A DNA stretch of 64,000 nt, taken from Hyphomonadaceae bacterium (GTDB taxonomy: Bacteria; Pseudomonadota; Alphaproteobacteria; Caulobacterales; Aquidulcibacteraceae). This document shows positions 52,396 to 62,158 of the stretch, piece by piece; position 1 is the stretch's first letter; each line of letters starts with the position of its first letter. The stretch covers positions 124,001 to 188,000 of the forward strand of contig JALHQO010000001.1 of assembly GCA_022841905.1 (NCBI GenBank), in the 5' to 3' direction. A program made the position numbers and the translations under genes. The notes beneath the pieces are model-generated. The model saw only the letters and a list, made by a program, of their open reading frames with translations, made no database searches and had not been told where the DNA came from.

Positions 52396-53268
52396 ATGAG
52401 AAAGCTCGTATCCCTGCAGAACGCGCCGCAGCCGCACTGGGTGGGCGATGGCTTTCCGGTGCGCTCGATGTTTTCGCCGCAGACGCATGGAACGGCGGTG
52501 AGCCCGTTCATTCTGCTCGACTATGCGCAGCCTTATGAGTTTAAGCCCGCCGCGCAGAAGCGCGGCGTCGGCGTGCATCCGCATCGCGGCTTCGAGACGG
52601 TGACGATCGTCTATAGTGGCGAAGTCGATCACCGCGACAGCACAGGCAATGGCGGCCATATCGGCCCCGGGGACGTGCAATGGATGACGGCCGCCTCCGG
52701 CATTCTGCACGAAGAGTTTCACTCCGCGGCCTTCACGCAAAACGGCGGCACGATGGAGATGGTGCAGCTCTGGGTGAACCTGCCGGCAAAAGACAAAATG
52801 GCGCCGCCCGGCTATCAGACGCTGCAGAATGGCGAGATCCCATCCGTCGCTTTGCCAGACGATGCAGGACAGCTTCGCGTGATCGCGGGCTCATACGCGG
52901 GCGCCAAAGGCCCGGCGCGCACGTTCACGCCGATCGATATCTGGGACGTGCGCCTGAACGCCGGCGCGCGCACTGACCTCGCGCTGCCTGAAGGCCATAC
53001 GCTGCTTGTGCTGGTGCAAAGCGGAAACGTGCGTCTTGTTGGCGAGCACAGTGCCGGGCCGTCGCAGCTCGCTGTGTTCGAGCGCGAGGGCGGCCCGATC
53101 GCGATCGAAGCGGAGAGCGATGCGAAGCTCTTGGTGATGAGCGGCGCGCCGTTGAACGAGCCGGTGGTGCAGTACGGGCCGTTCGTGATGAACACCGAAG
53201 GCGAAATCCGTCAGGCGATCCTGGATTTCAACGCCGGGAAGTTTGGCGACATCAGCGCTTTCGCTTAG
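52396..53268 (+). CDS. Pirin family protein
   Basis: A 290-residue bicupin of the pirin family. The N-terminal cupin holds the metal ligands in HPHRGFETVT (two His near residues 56-58, with later His and Glu in GILHEEFHS). The C-terminal cupin lacks an evident metal set. Some bacterial pirins act as quercetinases, others as regulators; which applies is not visible. Monocistronic; the 3' end overlaps a small convergent gene by four bases. Confidence 0.92.
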   Translation: MRKLVSLQNAPQPHWVGDGFPVRSMFSPQTHGTAVSPFILLDYAQPYEFKPAAQKRGVGVHPHRGFETVTIVYSGEVDHRDSTGNGGHIGPGDVQWMTAASGILHEEFHSAAFTQNGGTMEMVQLWVNLPAKDKMAPPGYQTLQNGEIPSVALPDDAGQLRVIAGSYAGAKGPARTFTPIDIWDVRLNAGARTDLALPEGHTLLVLVQSGNVRLVGEHSAGPSQLAVFEREGGPIAIEAESDAKLLVMSGAPLNEPVVQYGPFVMNTEGEIRQAILDFNAGKFGDISAFA

Positions 53269-53498
53269 CGCCCAGTCGGCCGCTGACGCTTCGCGGCGAG
53301 GATCACCAGCTTCTCGCTCGGCGGATACACGACAACGCCGCCATCGGCGCCGGTGATGAGCACCATGTCCGGGTTCGGCTTTTGGATTGGGCCGGCGGGG
53401 CGCGAGAGCGCGGCTGTCTTCACGCGATAGGAGGTGACGCCCTCCAGCGTCGCCGGGTGGCGGCTTGTCGGCGGCACTGGCGCTAAGGACGAAGCCAT
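53265..53498 (-). CDS. Small protein, unknown
   Basis: A 77-residue soluble protein ([21 protein letters not shown]...) rich in Pro and Val, with a basic end. GAGAGGA lies upstream of the ATG at 53498, and the codon pattern is normal. Its stop overlaps that of the pirin gene. No known family; a longer frame upstream reads through the recA leader and is rejected. Confidence 0.55.
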   Translation of the reverse strand: MASSLAPVPPTSRHPATLEGVTSYRVKTAALSRPAGPIQKPNPDMVLITGADGGVVVYPPSEKLVILAAKRQRPTGR

Positions 53499-53548
53499 GG
53501 CGCGATCCTCTCCGTATTTCCCAGTCGAAACGATTAAGCCTCGGAACC

Positions 53549-53632
53549 CGAGTTTAGGGAATAGGGATTGGGTAAATGCACACATCGCGCCACTGCATTT
53601 GGCGCCCCACGTCCAATCCCCAAAACCCAACC
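53549..53632. repeat. Imperfect palindrome in the recA leader region
   Basis: GGGATTGGGTAAATGCA faces TGCATTTGGCG and CCAATCCCC across a short GC-rich centre. The style (GGGAATAGGGATTGGG) resembles the palindrome at 44042-44158. It lies just upstream of the SOS box, between the small minus-strand gene and recA. Confidence 0.4.
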
Positions 53633-53643
53633 CCGAGCACGAT

Positions 53644-53658
53644 GTTCTGCTTGCGTTC
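53644..53658 (+). promoter_or_regulatory. LexA (SOS) box upstream of recA
   Basis: GTTCTGCTTGCGTTC is an exact GTTC-N7-GTTC, the direct-repeat LexA box of alphaproteobacteria. It lies about 94 bases upstream of the recA ATG, the expected place for SOS control. Confidence 0.85.
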
Positions 53659-53751
53659 CAAGAACAAAGGCGGTACATTCGATTCCTGATGATACAGCGC
53701 CCTGGTCGGTGGCGCGAACCCTGGACTCAGGGCCTAAGGAGGGCGGAAACG

Positions 53752-54831
53752 ATGGCTAAGCTGAAGCTTGTTGAGGCGAATGTGGAAACTGACAAGCAGA
53801 AGGCGCTGTCCGCCGCGCTGAAGCAGATCGACCAGGCCTTCGGCAAAGGCTCGGTCATGCGCCTGGGCGAAAAGCCGGTGGTGGAGATCGAAGCGATCTC
53901 GACCGGCTCGCTATCGCTCGATATCGCGCTTGGCATTGGCGGCCTGCCCAAGGGCCGCATCATCGAAATCTATGGCCCGGAAAGCTCGGGTAAAACGACT
54001 TTGGCGCTGCACGTCATCGCCGAAGCGCAAAAGAGCGGCGGCGTTTGCGCCTTCGTCGACGCCGAACACGCGCTCGATCCGATCTATGCCCGCAAGCTGG
54101 GCGTTGATCTCGATGACCTCTTGGTCTCGCAGCCCGACACCGGCGAGCAGGCCTTGGAAATCACTGACACCCTCGTGCGCTCGGGCGCGGTCGATGTGCT
54201 CGTGATCGACTCTGTGGCGGCGCTGACGCCGCGCGCGGAAATCGAAGGCGAGATGGGCGATAGCCTGCCAGGTCTGCAGGCGCGCTTGATGAGCCAGGCG
54301 CTGCGCAAGCTGACGGCTTCGATCTCGAAGTCGAACACGCTCGTCATCTTCATCAACCAGATCCGCATGAAGATCGGCGTGATGTACGGCAACCCGGAAA
54401 CAACGACAGGCGGCAACGCGCTGAAGTTTTACGCCTCGGTACGTTTGGATATCCGCCGCACCGGCCAGATCAAGGAGCGCGACGAAGTCATCGGCTCTGA
54501 AACCCGCGTCAAAGTGGTGAAGAACAAGGTCGCCCCGCCGTTCAAGCAGGTGCAGTTCGACATCATCTACGGCGAGGGGATCTCGAAGACGGGCGAGCTG
54601 ATCGAGCTCGGCGTTAAGGCCGGCGTCATCGATAAGTCCGGCGCTTGGTATGCCTACGGGTCGCAGAAGATTGGCCAGGGTAAGGAGGCGGCGCGCCGCT
54701 TCTTGAAAGAGAACAAGGCCGTGGCGATCGAGATTGAAGACAAGATCCGCGGCAAGTCGGCGGTTGTGGCGGATGCGATGTACTCGCCCCCGTCTGACGA
54801 CGAAGCCAAGGACGCCGCTGAAGGCGAATAG
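53752..54831 (+). CDS. recA: Recombinase RecA
   Basis: A 359-residue RecA, which forms filaments on single-stranded DNA for strand exchange and triggers LexA self-cleavage. Walker [10 protein letters not shown] is at residues 75-83. [10 protein letters not shown] is the Walker B strand, and the DNA-binding loop is [28 protein letters not shown] precedes the ATG. Regulation by the LexA box upstream is strongly suggested. Confidence 0.98.
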   Translation: MAKLKLVEANVETDKQKALSAALKQIDQAFGKGSVMRLGEKPVVEIEAISTGSLSLDIALGIGGLPKGRIIEIYGPESSGKTTLALHVIAEAQKSGGVCAFVDAEHALDPIYARKLGVDLDDLLVSQPDTGEQALEITDTLVRSGAVDVLVIDSVAALTPRAEIEGEMGDSLPGLQARLMSQALRKLTASISKSNTLVIFINQIRMKIGVMYGNPETTTGGNALKFYASVRLDIRRTGQIKERDEVIGSETRVKVVKNKVAPPFKQVQFDIIYGEGISKTGELIELGVKAGVIDKSGAWYAYGSQKIGQGKEAARRFLKENKAVAIEIEDKIRGKSAVVADAMYSPPSDDEAKDAAEGE

Positions 54832-54939
54832 ACGCTTGCGAATTTCGCCGGCTGGTTCGGGGCTCGTGTAGCCGACCCGACCCCATGCCCTGGCCATGAG
54901 TTCTGGGCCGGCCGGCGAATTACTTTCGGGAGTGGTGCG

Positions 54940-55365
54940 ATGGAGCCGCGCGTTTCCCTGATCACTCTGGGTGTGGCTGATCTCGCCCGCTCGCGAGCGT
55001 TCTATGAGGCGCTCGGTTTCAAGGCCTCGTCCATCGGCGGCGGCGAGGTCGTATTCTTTCAGGCGGGGCCGATGGCGCTCTGCCTGTTTCCGCGTGAGAG
55101 CCTAGCCTGCGACGCCAAGGTTTCGGCCGAAGGCGGCGGATTTCGCGGCATAGCGATGGCCCACAATGTCCGCACCAAGGACGGGGTGGATGCGGCGATT
55201 GCTGAGGCGGAACGGCTGGGCGCGGTTGTCGTGAAGCATGCTGAAGATGCGCCCTGGGGCGGCCGCTCCGGCTATTTCGCTGATCCTGACGGGCATCTCT
55301 GGGAGATCGCTTGGAATCCGGACTTTCCGCTGGCTGAAGACGGCGCGCTCTCGCTGCCGCCGTGA
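54940..55365 (+). CDS. VOC family (glyoxalase/bleomycin-resistance fold) protein
   Basis: A 141-residue VOC-superfamily protein, a pair of beta-alpha-beta-beta-beta modules. The N-terminal module is LITLGVADLARSRAFYEALGFK, and the C-terminal module ends GRSGYFADPDGHLWEIAWNP, with Glu as a probable metal ligand. Substrate unknown; it could be a dioxygenase-like or isomerase member. It lies between recA and alaS as a single gene. Confidence 0.88.
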   Translation: MEPRVSLITLGVADLARSRAFYEALGFKASSIGGGEVVFFQAGPMALCLFPRESLACDAKVSAEGGGFRGIAMAHNVRTKDGVDAAIAEAERLGAVVVKHAEDAPWGGRSGYFADPDGHLWEIAWNPDFPLAEDGALSLPP

Positions 55366-55460
55366 CGTGGCGGATAGGCGCGATTCGACAATCCCGCCGC
55401 TTGGCGTTCAAGCCAGCACTACAATATACCAAGCCGAACATTTGATCTGGCTTGGTTGGT

Positions 55461-58124
55461 ATGAACAGCGTCAACGACATCCGTCGGCAGTTTCTGGAAT
55501 TTTTCGCGTCCCGCGGTCACGAGCTGCCTGGCTCGTCGTCGCTGGTGCCGCAAGACGATCCGACACTGCTCTTCACCAATGCCGGTATGGTGCAGTTCAA
55601 GAACTATTTCACCGGCGCGGCCAAGCCGCCGTACCCGCGTGCGGCTACGAGCCAAAAGTGCGTGCGCGCCGGCGGCAAGCACAATGACCTCGACAATGTC
55701 GGCTACACGGCGCGCCACCTGACCTTCTTCGAAATGCTCGGCAACTTCTCGTTCGGCGACTATTTCAAGGAAGGCGCGATCGAGGCGGCCTGGGCTTTGA
55801 TCACCAAAGACTACGCGCTGCCGAAAGATAAGTTGCTCGTCACCGTCTATCATGACGACGACGAGGCGGCGTCGCTCTGGAAAAAGATCGCCGGGCTTTC
55901 CGACGACAAGATTATCCGCATCGCGACGAGCGATAATTTCTGGTCGATGGGCGATACGGGACCATGCGGTCCGTGCTCTGAAATTTTCATCGATCGCGGC
56001 GACCACATTTGGGGCGGCCCGCCGGGCTCGCCCGAAGAGAACGGCGATCGCTTCCTCGAATTCTGGAATCTCGTCTTCATGCAGTACGAGCAGTTCGCGG
56101 ACGGACGCCGCGAGAAGCTGCCGAAGCCATCGATCGACACCGGCATGGGGCTCGAGCGGATTTCGTGCGTGCTGCAGGGCGTCGATTCCGTTTTCGACAC
56201 CGATCTCTTCCGCACGCTGATTGCGACGGCCGAAGACCTGACCCAATCCAAAGCGCAAGGCGAGCAGGCGCCGAGCTTCAACGTCATCGCCGATCACTTG
56301 CGCTCATCGTGCTTCCTGATCGCGGATGGCGTGTCGCCATCGAACGAGGGACGCGGCTATGTGCTGCGCCGGATCATGCGCCGCGCCATGCGTCACGCGC
56401 ACATTCTCGGCGCCAAAGAGCCGCTCATGCATCGCCTGGCGCCCGCCTTGATCGCCGAGATGGGCGACGCTTATCCCGAACTGAAGCGCGCGCGGCCGGT
56501 GATTGAAGCGCAATTGCACGAAGAGGAAGATCGCTTCCGCCGCACGCTCGGCAACGGCTTGCGCCTGCTCGAAGACGAATTGGCGACGCTGCCGAAGGGC
56601 GAGAAGCTCGCGGGCGAAACCGCGTTCAAACTCTATGACACGTTCGGCTTCCCGCTCGATCTCACCCAAGACATTCTGCGCGGGCGCGGGCTTGAGGTAG
56701 ATACGGCGGGCTTCGACGTGGCGATGGAGCGCCAGCGTGAGAAGGGTCGCGAGAGCTGGCAGGGCGCCGAGGGCGGCGACAATGCTGCGATCTGGCTGTC
56801 GATCCTTGAGCGCACGACTGGGAACGAATTCCTCGGCTATGGCGCCGAAACCGGTGAAGGCGGGCTCGCGGCGATCGTCGCGGGCGGCGCCGAGCAGCAT
56901 GAGTTGCGTGAGGGCGTAACCGCGGCGCTCGTGTTCGATCGCACGCCGTTTTACGCCGAGAGCGGCGGCCAAGCCGGCGATCATGGTGTGATCACGTTCG
57001 CGAATGGCGCGGTGTTCGAAGTTGAAGACACGCAAAAGCAAGCTGGCGCGCTGCATGCGCATATTGGGCGGCTGACAAAGGGCGCGATCAAAGTTGGCGA
57101 GAAGGCCAAGTTTGCGATCGATGGCGCGCGTCGCGCGAAGATCCGCTCCAATCACTCCGCGACGCACCTGCTGCACGCGGCGCTTCGCAACGTGCTTGGT
57201 CCGCACGTCACGCAGAAGGGCTCCTTGGTTGAGGCGGATTATTTCCGCTTCGACTACAGCCACGGCGCGCCGATGAGCGCAGATGAGATTGGCCGCGTTG
57301 AAGATGAAGTGAACGCGGTCATCCGCCAGAACGCCGAGGGCGTGATCAGGGAAATGGCGCCGGCGCAAGCGATCGAAGAAGGCGCGCTGGCGCTGTTCGG
57401 CGAAAAGTACGGCGACCGGGTGCGCGTCTTGCGCTTGGGCGATGCGCTGAGCGGCGACGGCAAAGCTTATTCCGTCGAACTCTGCGGCGGCACGCACGTG
57501 AAGCGCACGGGCGATATCGCCGTGTTCTCGATCCTGTCGGAGAGCGGCGTTGCAGCCGGAATCCGCCGCATCGAAGGCGCGACCGGTGCAGCGGCGCTCG
57601 CGCATTTGAAAGCGCAAGCAGCGCTGGCGAAAGCGATCGCGTCGAACATCAAAGCGCCGCTCGGCGAAGTCACCGAGCGCGTCTCGCAACTCGCGGATGA
57701 ACGCCGCAAGCTTGAGCGCGAATTGGCCGACACGAAAAAGAAGCTCGCGCTCGCGGGCGGCGGCGGACAAGCGGCGCCGGCTGGGCCGGAGAGTGTTGCT
57801 GGCGTTTCAGTGCTCGCGCGTGTGCTCGACGGCGTGGCCGCGAAGGATCTGCGTGGTCTCGTCGATGAAGGCAAGAAGTCGCTGGGCTCCGGCGTGATCG
57901 CTTATATCGGCGTCGAAGATGGCAAGGCGGCGTTGGCTGTTGGCGTCACCGATGATCTCAAGGGCAAGATTAGCGCTGTCGATCTGGTGAAAGCCGGCGT
58001 CGCGGCAGTCGGCGGACAAGGCGGCGGCGGGCGGCCCGACATGGCGCAAGGCGGCGGGCCCAACGGCGCCGACGCGGGCAAGGCGCTCGACGCAATCCGC
58101 GCCGCGCTCAAAGGCGCTGCGTGA
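55461..58124 (+). CDS. alaS: Alanyl-tRNA synthetase
   Basis: An 887-residue class II synthetase. The catalytic domain opens [23 protein letters not shown] and has TNAGMVQFK (motif 1-2 region). The editing domain carries His565 and His569 (HSATH) and Cys675/His679 (CGGTH) as zinc ligands for removing Ser/Gly. The C-terminal DHHA1-type domain ends after a Gly-rich linker. An upstream in-frame TTG is less likely than the ATG at 55461. Its stop overlaps the next gene's GTG. Confidence 0.97.
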   Translation: MNSVNDIRRQFLEFFASRGHELPGSSSLVPQDDPTLLFTNAGMVQFKNYFTGAAKPPYPRAATSQKCVRAGGKHNDLDNVGYTARHLTFFEMLGNFSFGDYFKEGAIEAAWALITKDYALPKDKLLVTVYHDDDEAASLWKKIAGLSDDKIIRIATSDNFWSMGDTGPCGPCSEIFIDRGDHIWGGPPGSPEENGDRFLEFWNLVFMQYEQFADGRREKLPKPSIDTGMGLERISCVLQGVDSVFDTDLFRTLIATAEDLTQSKAQGEQAPSFNVIADHLRSSCFLIADGVSPSNEGRGYVLRRIMRRAMRHAHILGAKEPLMHRLAPALIAEMGDAYPELKRARPVIEAQLHEEEDRFRRTLGNGLRLLEDELATLPKGEKLAGETAFKLYDTFGFPLDLTQDILRGRGLEVDTAGFDVAMERQREKGRESWQGAEGGDNAAIWLSILERTTGNEFLGYGAETGEGGLAAIVAGGAEQHELREGVTAALVFDRTPFYAESGGQAGDHGVITFANGAVFEVEDTQKQAGALHAHIGRLTKGAIKVGEKAKFAIDGARRAKIRSNHSATHLLHAALRNVLGPHVTQKGSLVEADYFRFDYSHGAPMSADEIGRVEDEVNAVIRQNAEGVIREMAPAQAIEEGALALFGEKYGDRVRVLRLGDALSGDGKAYSVELCGGTHVKRTGDIAVFSILSESGVAAGIRRIEGATGAAALAHLKAQAALAKAIASNIKAPLGEVTERVSQLADERRKLERELADTKKKLALAGGGGQAAPAGPESVAGVSVLARVLDGVAAKDLRGLVDEGKKSLGSGVIAYIGVEDGKAALAVGVTDDLKGKISAVDLVKAGVAAVGGQGGGGRPDMAQGGGPNGADAGKALDAIRAALKGAA

Positions 58125-58633
58125 GCGGCTACACCTATCGCGATGCGACAGCGGATGACGCCGAGGCGTTGTCCGCGTTCGCGCGCGACACCTGGGTGGC
58201 GACGTTCGGGCATCAGTACCCGCCGCACGATCTGCGTGCTTTTCTCGACGCGAAGTTCAGCGCCGACATTCAGCGGCGCGAAATCGCCGACGCAAACACG
58301 CGCTACCGTCTGGCCTTCGACGACCAAGGCCTCGCCGGCTATTGCATGATGGGCGCGCTCGATATGCCGGTGGACGATGCGCGCGGGCTCGAACTGCATC
58401 GGCTCTACCTGCATCAGCGCGCCAAGGGCGCGGGCGTCGGCGATGCGTTGTTGCGCGAGACGATCGCGTGGGCGAAGGGCAAAGGCGCCTCGGCGCTCTA
58501 TCTCAGCGTCTGGGAAAACAACGAACGCGCGCAGCGTTTTTATCGCCGCTACGGCTTCGAAGATCACAGCGAGTGGGACTTCATGGTCGGCAGCGTCGCT
58601 GACTGCGACTACATCTGGAAGCTCAAGCTCTAG
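58121..58633 (+). CDS. GNAT family N-acetyltransferase
   Basis: A 170-residue acetyltransferase with the acetyl-CoA loop near [12 protein letters not shown] (residues 103-114) and the C-terminal motif [21 protein letters not shown]. The N-terminal [20 protein letters not shown] is typical of the RimI/Spt10-like GNAT group. The GTG start overlaps the alaS stop (GTGA), indicating coupled translation. Acceptor substrate unknown. Confidence 0.9.
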   Translation: MSGYTYRDATADDAEALSAFARDTWVATFGHQYPPHDLRAFLDAKFSADIQRREIADANTRYRLAFDDQGLAGYCMMGALDMPVDDARGLELHRLYLHQRAKGAGVGDALLRETIAWAKGKGASALYLSVWENNERAQRFYRRYGFEDHSEWDFMVGSVADCDYIWKLKL

Positions 58634-58713
58634 GACTCGATCCGCCTCGGTAACGTCTCGGAAACCAAATCAACCGTTTTTGGTCGACTCGATTCGGTTG
58701 TGGGGACGTCCGG

Positions 58714-59055
58714 ATGACACAGAATGACGCGCTGGCCTCTTTTCTCGGACCAGAGCTTTTTGAGCGACTCGACTGGGGCCGTCTCACGCATGCGCAGCGT
58801 GACGCGATTCTCTCCGTGTTCCGAGTCGGATTAGGCGCCGGGGCGCAGTCGGGCGTTGTCTCGACCATCGATTGCGTGCTGGCGGCGGGGCGCGTGGTCA
58901 TCTGCGAGGACGGTACGCGTTGGGCGGCGTGCGAAAACGACGATGCCGAACTGATCGAGGATTGGGGCGCCGGCGCGATGGTGGCCATCCACCGCCAGCT
59001 GATCTACCGGCTCGACCCTTACCAAGCGGCAGAGGTTGAGTTGCTGCGGCTCTGA
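58714..59055 (+). CDS. Small protein, unknown
   Basis: A 113-residue acidic soluble protein (MTQNDALASFLGPELFERLDW...) with a central strand-rich segment (VSTIDCVLAAGRVVICEDGTRWAAC). No known family. It sits 33 bases before an enoyl-CoA hydratase on the same strand and may share its transcript. Start codon and codon use look normal. Confidence 0.65.
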   Translation: MTQNDALASFLGPELFERLDWGRLTHAQRDAILSVFRVGLGAGAQSGVVSTIDCVLAAGRVVICEDGTRWAACENDDAELIEDWGAGAMVAIHRQLIYRLDPYQAAEVELLRL

Positions 59056-59088
59056 GCTAGCCTATCCGCTCATTGCGGAGCCGCATCA

Positions 59089-59970
59089 ATGCCGAACTTC
59101 GAAACTATCAAACTCGACATCGCCAAGGGCGTCGCCACGCTGACGCTTAATCGTCCTGACCGCATGAACGCGTTCACGCCGCAAATGGCGACCGACATGA
59201 TCGCGGCGTTCGACGAGACCGACGCCAATGATGATGTCCGTGTTGTGATCGTCACCGGCGAGGGGCGCGCGTTTTGCGCGGGCGCCGATCTGGGCGGCGG
59301 CGGCGCAACGTTCGACTACAAGAAACGAAGTGTGGAGCGCGGTGAAGCGGCGTTTGCGGCCGAGCTGCAGCGCGATGGCGGCGGCACGGTTGGCATTCGC
59401 ATTTATGAAAGCCTGAAGCCGGTGATCGCGGCGATCAACGGGCCCGCGGTTGGCGTCGGCGCGACGATGACGTTGCCGATGGATATTCGGCTCGCCGTTG
59501 AAGGCGCGAAGATGGGCTTCGTGTTCGCGCGCCGCGGCATCGTGCCGGAGACGTTGTCGTCTTATTTCTTGCCGCGCTTGGTGGGTGTGCAAACGGCGAT
59601 GGAGTGGACGCTGACGGGGCGTGTGTTCACGAGCGAAGAAGCGCATGCGCGTGGGTTGGTGCGCTCGCTGCACAAGCCGGAAGATTTGTTGCCGGCGGCG
59701 CATGCGCTGGCGCGGGAGATTGCCGACAACACTGCGCCCGTCTCTGTTGCGTTGGCGCGGCGGATGATGCTCGATATGTTGGATGCAGGCCATCCGATGG
59801 AAGCGCACCGCTTGGAGAGCCGGCTGATGGTGTCGCGCGGGCGCGCGGGCGATGCGAAAGAGGGTGTGACGTCGTTTCTGGAAAAGCGCGCGCCAGTTTA
59901 TCCGGATAAGGTCTCAACCGACATGCCGCAACCGTATCCGTGGCGGCCAACGCCGCCGTTCAAGGAATAG
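59089..59970 (+). CDS. Enoyl-CoA hydratase/isomerase family protein
   Basis: A 293-residue crotonase-fold enzyme with AFCAGADLGGGG near residue 62 and GPAVGVGATMTLPMDIRLA near 118 (oxyanion hole). FARRGIVPETLSSYFLPRLVG follows, where Glu replaces the Gly/Glu pair position of typical hydratases. The C-terminus is Pro-rich (YPWRPTPPFKE). It is probably a hydratase or isomerase in fatty-acid or related breakdown. It is distinct from the paralogue at 26209 (about 250 residues, different tail). Confidence 0.87.
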   Translation: MPNFETIKLDIAKGVATLTLNRPDRMNAFTPQMATDMIAAFDETDANDDVRVVIVTGEGRAFCAGADLGGGGATFDYKKRSVERGEAAFAAELQRDGGGTVGIRIYESLKPVIAAINGPAVGVGATMTLPMDIRLAVEGAKMGFVFARRGIVPETLSSYFLPRLVGVQTAMEWTLTGRVFTSEEAHARGLVRSLHKPEDLLPAAHALAREIADNTAPVSVALARRMMLDMLDAGHPMEAHRLESRLMVSRGRAGDAKEGVTSFLEKRAPVYPDKVSTDMPQPYPWRPTPPFKE

Positions 59971-60023
59971 CGGAGCGCGGGCCCTCAGGCCCCGCATGCG
60001 CGTCTGAAGACGCGCGGTCCATG
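59971..60023. repeat. REP-like double hairpin between convergent genes
   Basis: Two adjacent hairpins: GCGGGCCCTCAGGCCCCGC and GCGCGTCTGAAGACGCGC. They fill the 55-base space between the enoyl-CoA hydratase and a convergent acetyltransferase gene. Paired hairpins of this kind are typical of REP-type elements or bidirectional terminators. Confidence 0.55.
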
Positions 60024-60025
60024 CG

Positions 60026-60457
60026 CTAGCGCCGATACTGGATGAAGCCGAGATTGCGCGCGATTTGATCGTAGAGGCTGCGGCCGGCGGTGTTGGTTTC
60101 GTGCGTCAGCCAATAGACGCGTGAGCAGTTGAGTTCATCGGCGCGGGCATAGACGGCTTCGATCAGAGCGCGGCCGACGCCGCGTTTGCGCGCCTGTGGG
60201 GCGGTGAACAGATCTTCGAGGTAGCAAAAATCTTCGATCGCCCAAGTGCCGCGATGCAGCACGCAATGGACGATGCCAAGCAACAGGCCGTCTTCTTCCG
60301 CGACCAGCGCAAACATCGGCTCGCTTGAATCGAGCAAGCGCGCGAAAGTCGCGTCGCTCACTTCTGGCGCGAGTTCGGATTGGTAGAACGCGAGATACCC
60401 GCGCCAAAGGCCATCCCATTGCGGGCGGTCTTCGGCGCGGAGATCGCGTATGATCAA
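60026..60457 (-). CDS. GNAT family N-acetyltransferase
   Basis: A 143-residue acetyltransferase with the CoA-binding loop [21 protein letters not shown] near residues 87-107 and the C-terminal [25 protein letters not shown]. It resembles the GNAT group close to spermidine/amino-acid acetyltransferases. The start overlaps the icd stop by four bases (ATGA), so it is translated with icd. Substrate unknown. Confidence 0.9.
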   Translation of the reverse strand: MIIRDLRAEDRPQWDGLWRGYLAFYQSELAPEVSDATFARLLDSSEPMFALVAEEDGLLLGIVHCVLHRGTWAIEDFCYLEDLFTAPQARKRGVGRALIEAVYARADELNCSRVYWLTHETNTAGRSLYDQIARNLGFIQYRR

Positions 60458-61671
60458 GCCTTGCCCATCGCCTTATCGAGATTGTCGGCGACGGCATCGA
60501 GGAAGCCTTCGGTGGTGAGCCAGGCTTGTTGATCGCCGACGAGCAGCGCGAGATCCTTGGTCATCTGGCCGGCTTCGACGGTGTCGACGGTGATTTTTTC
60601 CAGGAGCAGCGCGTAGTCGATAAGCGCCTGATTGTTGTCGAGCTTGCCGCGATGGGCAAGGCCGCGCGTCCAGGCGAAGATCGAGGCGACGGAGTTGGTG
60701 GAGGTCGGCTCGCCTTTTTGGTGTTGGCGATAGTGGCGCGTGACGGTGCCGTGCGCGGCTTCCGCTTCCATCGTCTTGCCGTCCGGCGTGATCAGCACGG
60801 AGGTCATGAGGCCGAGCGAGCCGAAGCCTTGCGCGACCGTGTCGGATTGCACGTCGCCGTCATAGTTTTTGCAGGCCCAGATATAGCCGCCGCTCCACTT
60901 CAGCGCGGAGGCGACCATGTCGTCGATCAGGCGGTGCTCATAGGTGAGCTTGCGCTTGTCGAACTCAGGCTTGAATTCGGCGTCGAAGATCTCCTGGAAG
61001 ATATCCTTGAAGCGGCCGTCATAGGCCTTGAGGATCGTGTTCTTGGTCGAGAGATAGACGGGGTAGTTCTTCATCAGGCCGTAATTGAACGACGAGCGCG
61101 CGAAGTCCTTGATGCTCTCGTCGAGATTATACATCGCCATGGCGACGCCGGAGCCCGGTGATTTGAACACCTCCTTCTCGATCGTCTGGCCATCTTCGCC
61201 GACGAACTTGATGGTGAGCGTGCCCTTGCCGGGGAAGCGGAAATCGGTGGCGCGGTATTGGTCGCCGAAGGCGTGACGGCCGACGACGATAGGCTGCGTC
61301 CAACCCGGCACCAGACGCGGCACGTTTTTGCAGATGATCGGTTCGCGGAAGATGACGCCGCCGAGGATGTTGCGGATGGTGCCGTTGGGCGACCTCCACA
61401 TTTCCTTGAGGCCGAACTCTTTCACGCGCGCTTCGTCGGGCGTGATGGTCGCGCATTTCACAGCGACGCCGTAAAGCTTCGTCGCGTTGGCGGCGTCGAT
61501 GGTGATCTGGTCGTTGGTGGCGTCGCGGGCTTCGACGCCGAGGTCGTAATATTTGAGATCGATGTCGAGATAGGGGTGGATCAGGCGCTCCTTGATCGCC
61601 GCCCAGATGATCCGGGTCATCTCGTCGCCGTCCATGTCGACGACAGGATTATCCACTTTGATCTTGGCCAT
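60454..61671 (-). CDS. icd: NADP-dependent isocitrate dehydrogenase (eukaryote-like type)
   Basis: A 405-residue isocitrate dehydrogenase of the homodimeric type II group related to mitochondrial IDH, which makes 2-oxoglutarate, CO2 and NADPH in the TCA cycle. Diagnostic stretches are [13 protein letters not shown] near residues 12-24, [16 protein letters not shown] (substrate-binding Ser/Arg) and [14 protein letters not shown] near 305. The start MAKIKVDN at 61671 is selected over a longer frame. A GNAT gene is coupled downstream. Confidence 0.97.
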   Translation of the reverse strand: MAKIKVDNPVVDMDGDEMTRIIWAAIKERLIHPYLDIDLKYYDLGVEARDATNDQITIDAANATKLYGVAVKCATITPDEARVKEFGLKEMWRSPNGTIRNILGGVIFREPIICKNVPRLVPGWTQPIVVGRHAFGDQYRATDFRFPGKGTLTIKFVGEDGQTIEKEVFKSPGSGVAMAMYNLDESIKDFARSSFNYGLMKNYPVYLSTKNTILKAYDGRFKDIFQEIFDAEFKPEFDKRKLTYEHRLIDDMVASALKWSGGYIWACKNYDGDVQSDTVAQGFGSLGLMTSVLITPDGKTMEAEAAHGTVTRHYRQHQKGEPTSTNSVASIFAWTRGLAHRGKLDNNQALIDYALLLEKITVDTVEAGQMTKDLALLVGDQQAWLTTEGFLDAVADNLDKAMGKA

Positions 61672-61768
61672 CGTTGCGCTCGCCTTTCGGGTTCGGGAAG
61701 TTGGCGCGCGTGGTAGCAGCAAGAGGGGCGGAGGCAAACCGGCCCGGCTGCCCTATTCGTCGCGGGCC

Positions 61769-62137
61769 CTAGTCGCGGGCTTGGGAAATGCCGGCGAGTT
61801 CGGCAGCGCTCAAGACTTCGAAGTCCTCGCCTGGTCCGCGGGCGTCAGCATCCAGTGGAACGCCGTGGGCGCGCCGGTCAGCGCGCCCTTGCGGCGCCGG
61901 TGGGCCAGCAAGCTCGCCGACCGCGACGGGTTCGGGCAGCTCTGGGGTGATTGCAGCCGACGGCAGTTGCGCGTCAGGAAAGCGCGGCGCGACCGGGCGC
62001 AGATAGGGTATGACCCAAGTGGCCGCCGCAATCGCCGCGACCGTTAAGGCGAGCGCCAGCAATCTACGCGTGGTCCAAGCCCACGCGCTCCCGCGCTTGC
62101 GGCGCGGCTTGTGATGAGAAATGACGTTTTCCGCCAT
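61769..62137 (-). CDS. Small membrane-anchored protein, unknown
   Basis: A 122-residue protein with a basic N-terminus (HHKPRRKRGSAWAWTTRR). One membrane helix (LLALALTVAAIAAATWVIPYL, about residues 26-46) and a Pro/Ala/Glu-rich extracytoplasmic tail follow. No family recognised. It is divergent from the trmJ-like gene, with only about 20 bases between starts, and may share regulatory DNA. A long upstream frame is antisense to that gene and rejected. Confidence 0.55.
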   Translation of the reverse strand: MAENVISHHKPRRKRGSAWAWTTRRLLALALTVAAIAAATWVIPYLRPVAPRFPDAQLPSAAITPELPEPVAVGELAGPPAPQGRADRRAHGVPLDADARGPGEDFEVLSAAELAGISQARD

Positions 62138-62158
62138 GTGCCAGGATCGCCTCGAGCA

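Noticed and set aside
55366-55460. Possible T-box or other riboswitch in the alaS leader
   Set aside because: The leader is under 100 bases, lacks a T-box motif and an obvious terminator/antiterminator pair.
56304-57770. 488-codon minus-strand frame opposite alaS
   Set aside because: Fully antisense to a well-conserved synthetase, with no ribosome site or domain.
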